A stretch of 64,000 nucleotides of DNA, taken from NCBI GenBank assembly GCA_016186795.1, contig JACPKY010000002.1, positions 73,814-137,813 of the forward strand, given 5' to 3'. This DNA comes from Candidatus Gottesmanbacteria bacterium (GTDB taxonomy: Bacteria; Patescibacteria; Microgenomatia; 2-02-FULL-39-11). Of this stretch, positions 44,383 through 54,256 are shown in pieces. The first letter of the stretch is position 1; every line of letters begins with the position of its first letter. A model generated the notes under the pieces. The model was not told the DNA's origin. It saw only the letters and a list, made by a program, of their open reading frames with translations, and ran no database searches. Both the position numbers and the translations under genes were made by a program.

Positions 44383-46623
44383 ATGCACGAAGGTGATCCA
44401 ACACAAGGACCTGGTATACTAGATAGAATGGGAGAAGGCGGAATATCACCAGACATGGTAGGGCCGGAATTTGTCCGTCTTCAAGCACTCCAGGAATTGG
44501 GACTTCCTGAGAAAGCGGATGTTGTTCCCTACTCAGTTGGTAGATGGGGAAAAGATGCATCGACTGGACTTCTGTTAGCTTTGGGAGCAGGAGTCGCTTC
44601 TTCTGGTACTAGATCCGGTGATCCATCTTCTTCAGATGGTGGTGGAAATGACTCTACCCAATCTGTCCGTCGTCCTGATGGTATAGTATCAAGAAGAGGA
44701 TTCTTAGGATTGGTTGCTACCGCTTCGGCTGCAGCAGCATTGGCTGCTTGCACTTCACCCGCTCAACGAACCCAAGCCTCGGCTCCTGTTCCTGAAGGCG
44801 GTAATCCCCCAGTTCCTCCTGGTCCTACCCCAACGATTGAAATTAAGACGGGCGCTGTTGCAAGTTTGGAGAAGGATTTTGATACATCAGACGAAACTGA
44901 ACTTCTGAATAGTATTCGTCAACATTTTTCCCAACAACTGGATGCTTTACGAGCGCAATTTCCTCAAGAAAGAATTCCCTCAATGCGACTTTCCGTCAAT
45001 ACGACTGAACTTTTAGAAAATGGTAAACATGGATTATCAATTGAGCTTACTGAAATTGAAGGGAAAAGAAAATATGCATACTTTGGATATGATACGAATG
45101 GGCAGGGAGGAGCTTGGGTTTCACTCCCTCAGGATGTTACCTATTACACTGATCCTGACGGAAATTACTATAGTGACCGATTTGATAGTACGAGTACTCG
45201 TTGGCAGCCGATTTTCCAGGATAATGATGGAAATATTTTCCGAAACAGACTTGGAATGTTGGTAGGATTAGGTTCAAATGAGATAAAACTGGGGATAACC
45301 GAAAATTCTGCTGCTACATCTCAATTTCTCACGAGGGTTGGGGCACGTCTGCATGATTTCGTTCGGGATGAAGTCTTTCTTCAAGGGGGAAATTCTCAGA
45401 GAATATATGACGAACGGGCAAATAATGCTACATTTCTTATGAAAGTAAAGTATGATACAAGATTAAAGCAGTTATATGGCGTTATCGAGCGGACACGCAT
45501 TTGGAACGGTCAAGAAACAAGGGAAATCTTCATCGTCCGGCAAGACGGTCAGTTTTTCCAAATCAAGCCGTTGGCGAAAGGTCCAGGAGGCGAAGAGTAC
45601 GGATACCGACTCAATCGCCAGAGTGGTCTTATCGAAGTAGTACGGAATGGTGAGCAGCAAGGTGAGGTAAAGGACTTTGATAATACTGGAGAGGCACGGA
45701 CAAATATTGCCGGTGTAAGCACTATTCAACAGCAAGAAGAACTGCCTACTCCACCACCTCAACCAAATACTCCAGAGCCGACAGCAACAATTCAAGTTGT
45801 ACTACAGGCTACAGCAGTCCCGACAGCAACAGTTGAACCAATAAAAACACCGGAGCCGGAGATCGATCCCCATCCATACTCAGTTGTTCGTACTATAGAT
45901 TATGGTAGTCTTGATAGTTCATTGTTTAATAATGGAATAGAACAACAAGGATATTATGTGTCAAGTCCACCATTCCAAAATGAACAATCATTTGCCGAAA
46001 TTATTGATGATCCTACAGGGCAATTTGGTGGAAAAGTTGTTCATGCAGTTATAAAAGGACCACCTCCTCCTCATGATACAAAAAAGTGGGGACCAGCACA
46101 TCGTGATTATTATGGATTTGATCCTGCTGATTTGGAACAAAACGGCTCGTATGCAGTAGAATTTGACCACCTAGTAGTTCCTACCAAACAAGTCCTGAAA
46201 GCCACTGGGAATGGTCCAGATGCATGGAACAGTGTTATCTCCTTAGGAGTGGTGGATAAGAACCAAGGGGGGTGGCCATATAGAGTTGTTGCTGGAGTTG
46301 ATTTAGTTACAGTTGGTCCATATCCCCATCTTCGTCCTTATGCAGTATATCCTGATGGTATTTCCCGGATAGTTGATTTTAAGGACGGTCAACCAGAATT
46401 CCATTTTGGTATAAAGACTAAGATTCGAGTTGAACTGGTTGATATGGGAGACAGTCAGCGTGTATATATTTTTCAAGACGGAGTTTTTGTAGGAGAAACG
46501 AGATTAAGATTACCCCCCGGTGTTAAATTATCACAAGGAAACATAAGGACTCCGGGAGGGTACGCGGGAGCGGCGGTTACCGATCTTGAATCTTACTCAG
46601 GTGAAGTGAAAATACTTAGTTAA
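44383..46623 (+). CDS. Large Tat-type lipoprotein with C-terminal concanavalin-like domain
   Basis: 746 residues. Residues 103-123 form a twin-arginine lipoprotein signal (SRRGFLGLVATASAAAALAAC, Cys 123), but about 100 residues precede it and no in-frame start lies closer. After the Cys come a Pro-rich linker, a mixed domain (about 150-470) with no recognised family, a second Pro/Thr linker (475-520), and a C-terminal jelly-roll-like domain (VVRTIDYGSLD... FQDGVFVGETRLRL) resembling polysaccharide-binding or -cleaving folds. It is probably an extracellular glycan-binding lipoprotein. Confidence 0.6.
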   Translation: MHEGDPTQGPGILDRMGEGGISPDMVGPEFVRLQALQELGLPEKADVVPYSVGRWGKDASTGLLLALGAGVASSGTRSGDPSSSDGGGNDSTQSVRRPDGIVSRRGFLGLVATASAAAALAACTSPAQRTQASAPVPEGGNPPVPPGPTPTIEIKTGAVASLEKDFDTSDETELLNSIRQHFSQQLDALRAQFPQERIPSMRLSVNTTELLENGKHGLSIELTEIEGKRKYAYFGYDTNGQGGAWVSLPQDVTYYTDPDGNYYSDRFDSTSTRWQPIFQDNDGNIFRNRLGMLVGLGSNEIKLGITENSAATSQFLTRVGARLHDFVRDEVFLQGGNSQRIYDERANNATFLMKVKYDTRLKQLYGVIERTRIWNGQETREIFIVRQDGQFFQIKPLAKGPGGEEYGYRLNRQSGLIEVVRNGEQQGEVKDFDNTGEARTNIAGVSTIQQQEELPTPPPQPNTPEPTATIQVVLQATAVPTATVEPIKTPEPEIDPHPYSVVRTIDYGSLDSSLFNNGIEQQGYYVSSPPFQNEQSFAEIIDDPTGQFGGKVVHAVIKGPPPPHDTKKWGPAHRDYYGFDPADLEQNGSYAVEFDHLVVPTKQVLKATGNGPDAWNSVISLGVVDKNQGGWPYRVVAGVDLVTVGPYPHLRPYAVYPDGISRIVDFKDGQPEFHFGIKTKIRVELVDMGDSQRVYIFQDGVFVGETRLRLPPGVKLSQGNIRTPGGYAGAAVTDLESYSGEVKILS

Positions 46624-46637
46624 CGATTTTTGGGAAG

Positions 46638-47567
46638 CTAGGATAAAAATAGATGAGAAATCGCCTCTGCTAAATACCGTATCTTTGCTTTCTTATGAAA
46701 CCAGTGAGTCCGACTCATTAAAATTAATACAGAATAAACTACTAATCTTATACTAAAGCCCCAAAATAATATAATAAAACAGATATACACATAGGCAGTC
46801 GAATAATATTTCCGTAAGTAATATTTCATACTTCTGATATATATTTTTCCATTCTTCTCCCCATGAAAACTTTGATGTTCGTAATGGATAGCCTCTGCTG
46901 ATGGAGTGTATTTAATTTTTAGACCTAAGCTTTGGAATCTTTTACATAAGTCTAAATCTTCAAAATACAAAAAAAAGTTTTCATCGAATCCTTTCACATC
47001 ATGAAAGGGTCTCATTCGAATAAGCATACATACTCCACTTACCGCAGAGATGTTTTTCACCCTCATATATAACTTGCGGTTGGAAAATGAATGTTCAAAG
47101 TGAGAAGGGAATAATTTATATACATACGTTTGTTCAAGAAAAATATTTTTAAGATTTACTTCTGGGAGGATCGTATACTCCAATTTATCTTCATCGGTTA
47201 ATATTTTGGGAGCAATAATTGCTACATTTTTAATGGACGTATATTCAATTAGATTTTTGAGTAAATTCTTCTTCGCAATAGTATCTGGATTAATTATGAA
47301 AAACCAGTCACTTTCTACATATCTCGATCCTATATTGATTCCTTTTGCAAAACCTTGATTATCTCTATTTTTAATAAATCTAACTTTTAAATTCGGATCT
47401 AAATTAATGTTTGCCTCCGAAGTACCATTTAAAACGATAATAAACTTAATTTCTATATTTGCGCATAGCGCTGATTGATGGAGGCTTGAGATACAAGAAC
47501 TAAGATATTTTTTGTCCTCTTCAACTACCAGAATTATTCCGGAAATAAATACATTCTTTTTTTTCAT
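46638..47567 (-). CDS. Glycosyltransferase family 2
   Basis: 309 residues: IILVVEEDKKYLSSCI start, NRDNQGFAKGINIG, the DxD-like FIINPDT, and a catalytic acidic block (FLYFEDLDLCKRF). Similar to rhamnosyltransferase-type GT2 proteins, with C-terminal hydrophobic helices. The DNA is distinctly more A/T-rich than the housekeeping part of the window. It overlaps the next gene upstream by 4 nt. Confidence 0.88.
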   Translation of the reverse strand: MKKKNVFISGIILVVEEDKKYLSSCISSLHQSALCANIEIKFIIVLNGTSEANINLDPNLKVRFIKNRDNQGFAKGINIGSRYVESDWFFIINPDTIAKKNLLKNLIEYTSIKNVAIIAPKILTDEDKLEYTILPEVNLKNIFLEQTYVYKLFPSHFEHSFSNRKLYMRVKNISAVSGVCMLIRMRPFHDVKGFDENFFLYFEDLDLCKRFQSLGLKIKYTPSAEAIHYEHQSFHGEKNGKIYIRSMKYYLRKYYSTAYVYICFIILFWGFSIRLVVYSVLILMSRTHWFHKKAKIRYLAEAISHLFLS

Positions 47568-48724
47568 GTATTTAGTATATTAAGAAACTCAGAGATTCTA
47601 TTTTGCCAAGAATTTTTTATCGCCTCTTTTTTCCTCATTCTTGCTAGATATTTTGCTTTTTCATTCAATGCTATTTGTGTATTCCTAATAAATTCTTTGT
47701 TATTTTTTGACCAATATAACAATTTTTTTTTGGACAAACTTTTTAGAGCTGGTAATGCAGTAGATACAATTGGTTTTCCTTTGCATAAATATTCATTTAC
47801 TTTCACCGGATAAGCATACTTACCATATTTTCCAAGAGAATAGGGTATTATACAGGCTTTAAAGCTCTCGATGTAATTTGGAATTGTGCTATATTTCTTC
47901 TTTCCGAGAAAGTAAAAATTCTTCATCTTATTCAATTTTTTTATTATTTCCTCATTTTGAATATGGAACGTGCCAAGGAAAACAAATGAAATATTATGAA
48001 AATGTTTTAATAGCTTTAGTAATAATTGAAAATTTATCCTCCAATCATATAGTGAACCAATAAAACCGATCCTTGGCTCCGGAATATAAGAAGTCTTTCT
48101 AGAAATCAGTATTGTATTTTTAGAAGAATTCTTTATAAATGGAGAAAGCTCTGCTGGGGTAGTATATAAGATGACTCGAGTGTGTTTTTTTTTAAAGAGT
48201 CTATACAATGGAATGGAAGCCGTAATAACAAGAGATGAGTTTAGAAGAGTTTTCCTTTCTAAAGATTTAAGTTGATTTCTTTGTAAGTTATTTGACCAAT
48301 ATGGTAATGACATATAATTATCTAAGACATAATAAATTACCCGGTGTGTGCTATTTATTGTATTTAATTGATTAAATAAATAAGATATTTCAGGTGTAAA
48401 AGAAATAATATTGTATGCTCGATTTGATAAACTAGTTATTGAAGTAAAAATTATATAGTTAAAAACGTGGTTAAGTTTATTTATGAGAGGAATATTTCTT
48501 CCAAAAGGTAATAGTCCGATGGAATGAAATATTGTAAGATTGGTATTAACTCTCTCTGAGAGTTTTATCTTTCTTAAGAATACTAAGACCAAATTTTTGA
48601 ATCTCGGATATTCAAAACAATGAACTTTCCTGTACCTTGATAAATATTTTGGAAGAGTTTGTTCGATTCTGTCTAAATCATTTAAGAAAGGTCCACCCAG
48701 TAAAATTACATTATCTTTAATCAT
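47564..48724 (-). CDS. GT-B-fold glycosyltransferase (TuaH-like)
   Basis: 386 residues: VILLGGPFLNDLDRIEQTLPKYLS at the start and a C-terminal GT4-like half with RIGFIGSLYDWRINFQLL and KYAYPVKVNEYLCKGKPIVST. The usual Glu pair is partly degenerate. A/T-rich and Lys/Asn/Ile-rich. The start codon abuts the start codon of the next gene on the opposite strand (CATATG at 48722-48727). Confidence 0.75.
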   Translation of the reverse strand: MIKDNVILLGGPFLNDLDRIEQTLPKYLSRYRKVHCFEYPRFKNLVLVFLRKIKLSERVNTNLTIFHSIGLLPFGRNIPLINKLNHVFNYIIFTSITSLSNRAYNIISFTPEISYLFNQLNTINSTHRVIYYVLDNYMSLPYWSNNLQRNQLKSLERKTLLNSSLVITASIPLYRLFKKKHTRVILYTTPAELSPFIKNSSKNTILISRKTSYIPEPRIGFIGSLYDWRINFQLLLKLLKHFHNISFVFLGTFHIQNEEIIKKLNKMKNFYFLGKKKYSTIPNYIESFKACIIPYSLGKYGKYAYPVKVNEYLCKGKPIVSTALPALKSLSKKKLLYWSKNNKEFIRNTQIALNEKAKYLARMRKKEAIKNSWQNRISEFLNILNT

Positions 48725-49957
48725 ATGAGAGTACTACAAGTCAATAAATTTTATCATATTGTAGGAGGAACTGATCGGAATTTTTTAGAATTAAGCAGTC
48801 TCCTTACCAAAAAGAAAAATAGAGTTGCATTATTTTCTATGAAAGATAACAGGAATTATTCTTCCCCGTGGGAAAAATATTTTGTAAGCAATGTTGACCT
48901 GAGTAAAAAAGATTTTTTGAATAGTCTAAAAGTAATTTCTCGAATATTTTACTCATTAGAAGCAAAGAAGAAAATAAATTTACTTTTGGATGATTTCAAG
49001 CCTGATATCGCTCATGTACACCAGATTTATCACCATATATCCCCTTCAATTCTCCTTGAGCTTAAAAAGCGGAACATTCCTATTGTTCATACTGTGAGTG
49101 ATTATCATCTGATTTCTCCTCATCATAATAACCTTTTTCACAATGGGAAAATTTGTGAGGTATCAAAAGTCCGTCGGTTTTACAACACTGTACTTCATAA
49201 ATGTGTGAAAGATTCATATCTTGCCAGTTTTGTAGAAGCTGTTGAACAATACTTCCATCGTCTATTTGGATTCTATTCAAATACAATAGATTACTATATT
49301 GCTCCTAGTAGATTTCTAGAGAAAAAACTCATTGAATATAATATCCCTGAAAGAAAGATATGTCATATCCCCTATTTTATTCATGCTGATAAATATGAAC
49401 CGGATTTTACTCCGGGGCGTTATGTCCTTTATTTTGGTAGACTATCATCTGAAAAAGGGTTATTATTTCTGACCCATGTTATAGAGAAATTGCCCAAAAT
49501 AAAATTTAAGATAATAGGAGATGGAATAGAAAAGGACAATTTAGTAAAGATCAAAAACCAGAAACAACTCAATAATTTAGAGATTATTTCTCGGTTTATT
49601 CCAGAAAATGAACTTAAGGGATACATACGAAAGAGTCGATTTACAATATTACCTTCTGAGTCTTATGAAATATTTGGCATATCACCTCTTGAGGCATTTG
49701 CACTGGGGAAATTAGTGGTCACAAGTGATATGGGAGCTTTACCGGAGGTAAATCGTGATGGAGAAACCGGGTTTGTTTTTCAATCGGGAAAAGTGAACAA
49801 TTGTATTGAGAAAATTTCTAAACTTTGGTATGACAAACAATTATGCAAGAGGCTTGGGAAGAATGCACGAAATTATGTCGAAAAATATTTCGGACCAGAG
49901 GAACATTACGAAAAACTGATGGCGATTTATAAAGAAGCAATTGCTAAACATAAATAA
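48725..49957 (+). CDS. Glycosyltransferase family 4
   Basis: 410 residues. N-terminal KFYHIVGGTDRNFLELSSLL and C-terminal VLYFGRLSSEKGL, with SESYEIFGISPLEAFALGKLVV holding the EX7E pair. A typical capsule or O-antigen GT4. It begins exactly at the base after the start codon of the divergent neighbour, so any promoter lies within that gene's coding sequence. Confidence 0.92.
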   Translation: MRVLQVNKFYHIVGGTDRNFLELSSLLTKKKNRVALFSMKDNRNYSSPWEKYFVSNVDLSKKDFLNSLKVISRIFYSLEAKKKINLLLDDFKPDIAHVHQIYHHISPSILLELKKRNIPIVHTVSDYHLISPHHNNLFHNGKICEVSKVRRFYNTVLHKCVKDSYLASFVEAVEQYFHRLFGFYSNTIDYYIAPSRFLEKKLIEYNIPERKICHIPYFIHADKYEPDFTPGRYVLYFGRLSSEKGLLFLTHVIEKLPKIKFKIIGDGIEKDNLVKIKNQKQLNNLEIISRFIPENELKGYIRKSRFTILPSESYEIFGISPLEAFALGKLVVTSDMGALPEVNRDGETGFVFQSGKVNNCIEKISKLWYDKQLCKRLGKNARNYVEKYFGPEEHYEKLMAIYKEAIAKHK

Positions 49958-49963
49958 AATATA

Positions 49964-49982
49964 ATGAGAACTAGTTTCTCAT
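49964..49982 (-). terminator. Possible terminator for the SGNH hydrolase gene
   Basis: Hairpin ATGAGAA/TTCTCAT with loop of 5 nt. On the minus strand it is followed by a T-rich tail (TATATTTTATTTA). It overlaps the gene's stop codon. Confidence 0.45.
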
Positions 49983-50972
49983 CGAGCAATAAGAAAAATA
50001 GTTGTTTTTTAGATAAGTAAATAAATCTTCTGCAATTTTTTTGTGCCCTTCTCTATTTGGATGTTCATCTAAAAAATGATAATTTTCATTTTGCCAGATA
50101 TTAAAAGCATTCTTGAAAGAAAATTTATCTTTATTAGAATGTACATAAACATCTAACAAGTCTTGATATTTTTTATCTAAGTTTATTGCGACAAAGATTA
50201 TTCTTCCATCAAAGTTGTTTTGCATATGTTCCAACATTTTTTTGTCGAGGTCCAATATTTTTTGTTCACCATATAGTGATTTAAATTCTTTAGTAATTTT
50301 TTCAACGATTGTATATTCCTTTGCCTTGGTATTGTAAATGTCAGCCTGGTTTCCATACTGTTCCATTTGCGGAATCATATATTCTTTCAGTTGATAAAAA
50401 TTCCATGAATTTAACAACCAGATAACTAAATCTGGATTATATTTTTTTCCTCTTCTAATAAATCTTTCGACAGTGTAATTTATATCATATCCCGGTACAC
50501 CTAAATTTATAACTTCGAATTTCTTATTCGGTTTACAAACAAGAGAGACACTAAGAAGGTTTTCAAGTACTTTTGAATAATTTTCTTCAGTTTTGACAAA
50601 CTGTCCATATGTGAACGAATCACCTAAAGTAATTATGCGGAAAGTATTTTGAGGTTTATCAATAGAATACTCTTTTAACTCATTGAGTGAATCACTATTA
50701 ATTTGATTTTGCACCTCATACCCCAACCAATCTGGATTCCATGTTTGTATACTATTTGGCTTCGGCTCATAAAAATATTTTAAATCTCCTGAAGAATCAA
50801 AAAGGAGATTATTTTTATCTATTTTCGTTTCATACTGGACACCTTTTACCCTTCCTTTTATGAGATGAAAGAGCTTGAATCCCAGCAAAAAAATTATTCC
50901 AATGAGCGTAACTTCCCAAAAAAGAAAAACAATGAATTTCCAACTGATTTTTTGAGTTAAATATATAAACAT
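49971..50972 (-). CDS. Membrane-anchored SGNH/GDSL hydrolase
   Basis: 333 residues. One N-terminal transmembrane helix (about 14-38), then an SGNH domain with catalytic Ser in ITLGDSFTYGQF, block II VINLGVPGYD, block III WLLNSWNF, and the Asp-His pair in DEHPNREGHKK. Such proteins often act as O-acetyl esterases or transferases on surface glycans, which fits the neighbourhood. Confidence 0.82.
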   Translation of the reverse strand: MFIYLTQKISWKFIVFLFWEVTLIGIIFLLGFKLFHLIKGRVKGVQYETKIDKNNLLFDSSGDLKYFYEPKPNSIQTWNPDWLGYEVQNQINSDSLNELKEYSIDKPQNTFRIITLGDSFTYGQFVKTEENYSKVLENLLSVSLVCKPNKKFEVINLGVPGYDINYTVERFIRRGKKYNPDLVIWLLNSWNFYQLKEYMIPQMEQYGNQADIYNTKAKEYTIVEKITKEFKSLYGEQKILDLDKKMLEHMQNNFDGRIIFVAINLDKKYQDLLDVYVHSNKDKFSFKNAFNIWQNENYHFLDEHPNREGHKKIAEDLFTYLKNNYFSYCSMRN

Positions 50973-51023
50973 GGTAATTTAATGTATATTCATTGAATCA
51001 TCCGAGTCAATATTTGTAAAGAA

Positions 51024-51051
51024 TTACAGTAGTTTCTTACTGTGGTAGGAT
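51024..51051 (+). promoter_or_regulatory. Promoter for the asparagine-synthase-like gene, leaderless
   Basis: TTACAG (51024-51029), 16-nt spacer, TAGGAT (51046-51051). The ATG at 51058 follows after 6 nt. Confidence 0.55.
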
Positions 51052-51057
51052 ACGTGT

Positions 51058-52869
51058 ATGTGCGGAATAGCTGGAAAACTTTATTTTCATTCCAACACAA
51101 TACAGAGATCTACAGAACTTCCTCTTATTAACAAAACCTTAGAGAAACTTCATCACCGCGGACCAGATGATCTAGGTTATATTTTTGATAGAAACGTTTG
51201 GTTAGGAGCAACGAGGCTTAAAATTATCGATCTCTCAGCGGCTGGACACCAGCCGATGCAAAATGAGGATAAACACTTGACGTTGGTTTTTAATGGCGAA
51301 ATTTACAACTATATTGAATTAAAAAAAAGATTACGCAAGAGACATAAATTTATTTCTCACACTGACTCAGAAGTACTTCTCCACTTGTATGAAGAATATG
51401 GAGTGGATTGTCTGCAATTTCTACGTGGAATGTTTGCTTTTGCAATATGGGATAGTCGAAAGAATGAGTTATTTCTTGCTCGGGATAGGTTAGGAAAAAA
51501 ACCACTGAAGTATTTTTACAATAACAGGTTCTTTGTTTTTGCTTCAGAGCTGAAAGCATTCGTTGATCATCCAGCAGTACCTAAAAAAATAGATGAGGCT
51601 GCAATTGACGAATTTCTTACGTTCGGATATATAACATCCCCCAGAACTGGATTTAAAAACATTTGGAAATTACCCTCTGCCCACTACATGATCATACAAT
51701 CGACTGGGACAGTGCAGATACAGCGTTATTGGCAGCTCGATTTTACAAAGAAACTCAGTTTACGAGAAGAAGAATGGGAAGAAAGAATTCTCCAAAAACT
51801 GAGTGAGTCTGTTACGCTTCGACTTCGGAGCGACGTTTCTCTCGGATTTCATCTTTCAGGTGGAGTAGATTCTGGAATTGTAACCGCTCTTGGAGCAATA
51901 GCATCGATGAAACCTATTCATACAATTTCTATTGGGTTTCCCGATAATAACTATAATGAATTGCCTTACTCTCGAGAAGTAGCGCAGAAATACAATACTC
52001 TGCACCATGAGATATATGTAAAGTCAGATTTCAAGGTATTTCTTCCTAAATTAACATATCAGTATGAGGAACCATATGCAGATCCATCAATCATTCCAAC
52101 ATGGTTTCTCATGGAAAAATCAAAAGAGTACTGTACAGTGGTTCTAAATGGTGATGGAGGTGATGAGAATTTTGCTGGATACAGACGGTATAAGGTTTTA
52201 AAATATTTTACTCTTCTGCAGAAAATCTATTGCAAAAAGCCAATTGCGTATATATTTAAATTTCTCTATCGAACATTCAAGAGAGAGGATTTTTATCAAA
52301 TAGGAAGAATTCTCTCTCTCCCCTACTCTGACTTATCACAGTTTTTCTTCGCCGAAAGAACATATGGAAACTTGGGACGATATCGTTACCCTTTTAATGT
52401 TTCTTCGCTTGAAGATATAATGAGGTTTGATTTTGAGCACTATTTACCGGATGATTTACTTACCAAAGTCGATATCTCCTCAATGGTTCACTCACTTGAA
52501 GTACGGTCGCCTTTTCTCGATCATGAGTTTGTGGAACTTATTGCCAAAATGCCTATCGAGTTGAAACTGAAAGGGATTACCACAAAGTATATTTTGAAAA
52601 AAATTGCCAATAAATACCTGCCTCCAAAGATTATTGAGAAAAAAAAACAAGGGTTTTTACCACCAATGGCACGATGGATACGGGGAGAACTGCATACGTA
52701 TTTTAAGAAAGAACTTCTAGAAAAGTCGTTCTTATCCTATGGTTTGGTTCAGAAAGACGATATAATAAAACTTCTACAGGCGCATGATGAATTCAAAGCA
52801 AATCATGCATACGCTCTTTGGACGCTTTTATGTTTCAAGAACTGGCTCAAAATCTGGTATCCTCTTTGA
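51058..52869 (+). CDS. asnB: Asparagine synthase (glutamine-hydrolysing), AsnB type
   Basis: 603 residues. N-terminal class II glutaminase with Cys2 (MCGIAGKLYF, HHRGPDDLG, FNGEIYN), then a synthetase domain with the PP-loop SGGVDSGIV and the GDGGDENFAGYRRY block. It makes Asn from Asp and Gln, but in glycan clusters AsnB homologues often amidate sugar acids. The intact Cys2 and length near 600 argue against a lasso cyclase. The next gene starts 40 nt before its stop. Confidence 0.9.
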   Translation: MCGIAGKLYFHSNTIQRSTELPLINKTLEKLHHRGPDDLGYIFDRNVWLGATRLKIIDLSAAGHQPMQNEDKHLTLVFNGEIYNYIELKKRLRKRHKFISHTDSEVLLHLYEEYGVDCLQFLRGMFAFAIWDSRKNELFLARDRLGKKPLKYFYNNRFFVFASELKAFVDHPAVPKKIDEAAIDEFLTFGYITSPRTGFKNIWKLPSAHYMIIQSTGTVQIQRYWQLDFTKKLSLREEEWEERILQKLSESVTLRLRSDVSLGFHLSGGVDSGIVTALGAIASMKPIHTISIGFPDNNYNELPYSREVAQKYNTLHHEIYVKSDFKVFLPKLTYQYEEPYADPSIIPTWFLMEKSKEYCTVVLNGDGGDENFAGYRRYKVLKYFTLLQKIYCKKPIAYIFKFLYRTFKREDFYQIGRILSLPYSDLSQFFFAERTYGNLGRYRYPFNVSSLEDIMRFDFEHYLPDDLLTKVDISSMVHSLEVRSPFLDHEFVELIAKMPIELKLKGITTKYILKKIANKYLPPKIIEKKKQGFLPPMARWIRGELHTYFKKELLEKSFLSYGLVQKDDIIKLLQAHDEFKANHAYALWTLLCFKNWLKIWYPL

Positions 52870-54233
52870 GAAATATTAGAGGAAAATATATTCTCCTTGG
52901 ACTAATCTTTTTCTACCTTGTTCAGCTGTTTGCTCCAAACAAACCTGTTTATTTTTTCTCTTATTTTCTTGCAACAGGGTTTTTCTTTCTAGATAATCGA
53001 GATATTCGGAAAAGTCTTTTTTATAGTTTTATTTTGTCACTTTTTTCTGAAGTTGGACTTGCAGGAAGTTTATTTTTAATGGAACCAAGTAAATTGCTTT
53101 TGGGATCTGGATGGTGGATATCTCCGATGACGCTCTACATTTTCCTTTTCTTTCTTTTTTCATTTGGCAAGCGAATTCAAAAAATTATCCTTACTGACTA
53201 CCTAATTTTCCTATTCTTCCTTTGGAATGTTGTTGTATTTCTTGTTCTCCCCGATCGAAATTCTTTCTTTGGATTTATTTCCTTGATGGAACAAACTATT
53301 GCATATTATCTTTTGCGAGTGAATCTTTCCCGGGATACTCTTCCCGTTATCATTACAGTGGTAGTTTCAGTCCTCATTTTCCAGACTTTGTTATCTTCTG
53401 TCCAAGTACTTTTGCGAAGTCCCGTTGGTCTTCGATCAGAGGCTATACTTGTTGAAAATCCATATGGTCTTACTACAGTTGAGGAAGAAAATCTTTTTCG
53501 CGTCTCCGGTACATATGGACATCCAAATCTTTTTGCTACATTCCTTCTTGCAACAATTCCATTTCTTCTTTTTTCGGCAAAGTTTTCCTGGTGGAAGATA
53601 GTTGCAAGCATATTTACATTCTTAGCTCTTTTTTTTACTTACAGTCGCGGAGCATGGTTTTTTTCTATTCCTCTTATGGTTACATTTGGTGTCATTCTCT
53701 TGAGACAATTTGGTCATGCAATCCGATTACGAATACGGTTTCTCCTCCTGTTTCCGGTATTTGTGATCATATGTGTATTTCTTGTGTTTCCGGCTTTTAT
53801 TCTTCGTTTTCGGACAATATCTGACGCATTCGTTGAAGGTGGTTCATTTCAGGTTCGAGAATTGTTGATTCAAGAGGCAATCCGGATAATAGGTGCTTAT
53901 CCACTTACTGGTGTGGGATTGAATCGTTCACTCCAATGGTATGCTAATGATCCTGTGACTGATTTATTTACGATCGTTCCGATATCTGGATTTTATCGGA
54001 TTCATAATACACCATTGGAAATTGCGACCGAAACAGGTATTGTCGGATTTATTCTTTTTCTTTTTATTCTTGCCGCTACAACGTTTAATTTCTTTTCTTT
54101 GAAGCAAGATATTGTGAAGATAGCTGCATTTCTAGGACTTTTCGGTTTCTTAGGGATATCTTTTCTTAACCCATTTTTCCATGCATCTGTTTTCCGTATA
54201 TTTTTTTTGCTCATTGCAATTCTTGCATTATAA
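52830..54233 (+). CDS. O-antigen ligase/polymerase-like membrane protein
   Basis: 467 residues with about eleven helices and the large Wzy_C-type external loop (EENLFRVSGTYGHPNLFATFLL; YPLTGVGLNRSLQWY; RIHNTPLEIATETGIVGF). The pattern of His in HNTPLE and Gly in GVGLN matches O-antigen ligase families. The probable start is ATG 52830 (MFQELAQ), inside the previous gene. Confidence 0.8.
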   Translation: MFQELAQNLVSSLRNIRGKYILLGLIFFYLVQLFAPNKPVYFFSYFLATGFFFLDNRDIRKSLFYSFILSLFSEVGLAGSLFLMEPSKLLLGSGWWISPMTLYIFLFFLFSFGKRIQKIILTDYLIFLFFLWNVVVFLVLPDRNSFFGFISLMEQTIAYYLLRVNLSRDTLPVIITVVVSVLIFQTLLSSVQVLLRSPVGLRSEAILVENPYGLTTVEEENLFRVSGTYGHPNLFATFLLATIPFLLFSAKFSWWKIVASIFTFLALFFTYSRGAWFFSIPLMVTFGVILLRQFGHAIRLRIRFLLLFPVFVIICVFLVFPAFILRFRTISDAFVEGGSFQVRELLIQEAIRIIGAYPLTGVGLNRSLQWYANDPVTDLFTIVPISGFYRIHNTPLEIATETGIVGFILFLFILAATTFNFFSLKQDIVKIAAFLGLFGFLGISFLNPFFHASVFRIFFLLIAILAL

Positions 54234-54256
54234 GAGTGTTATAATAGCCTCGTTTT

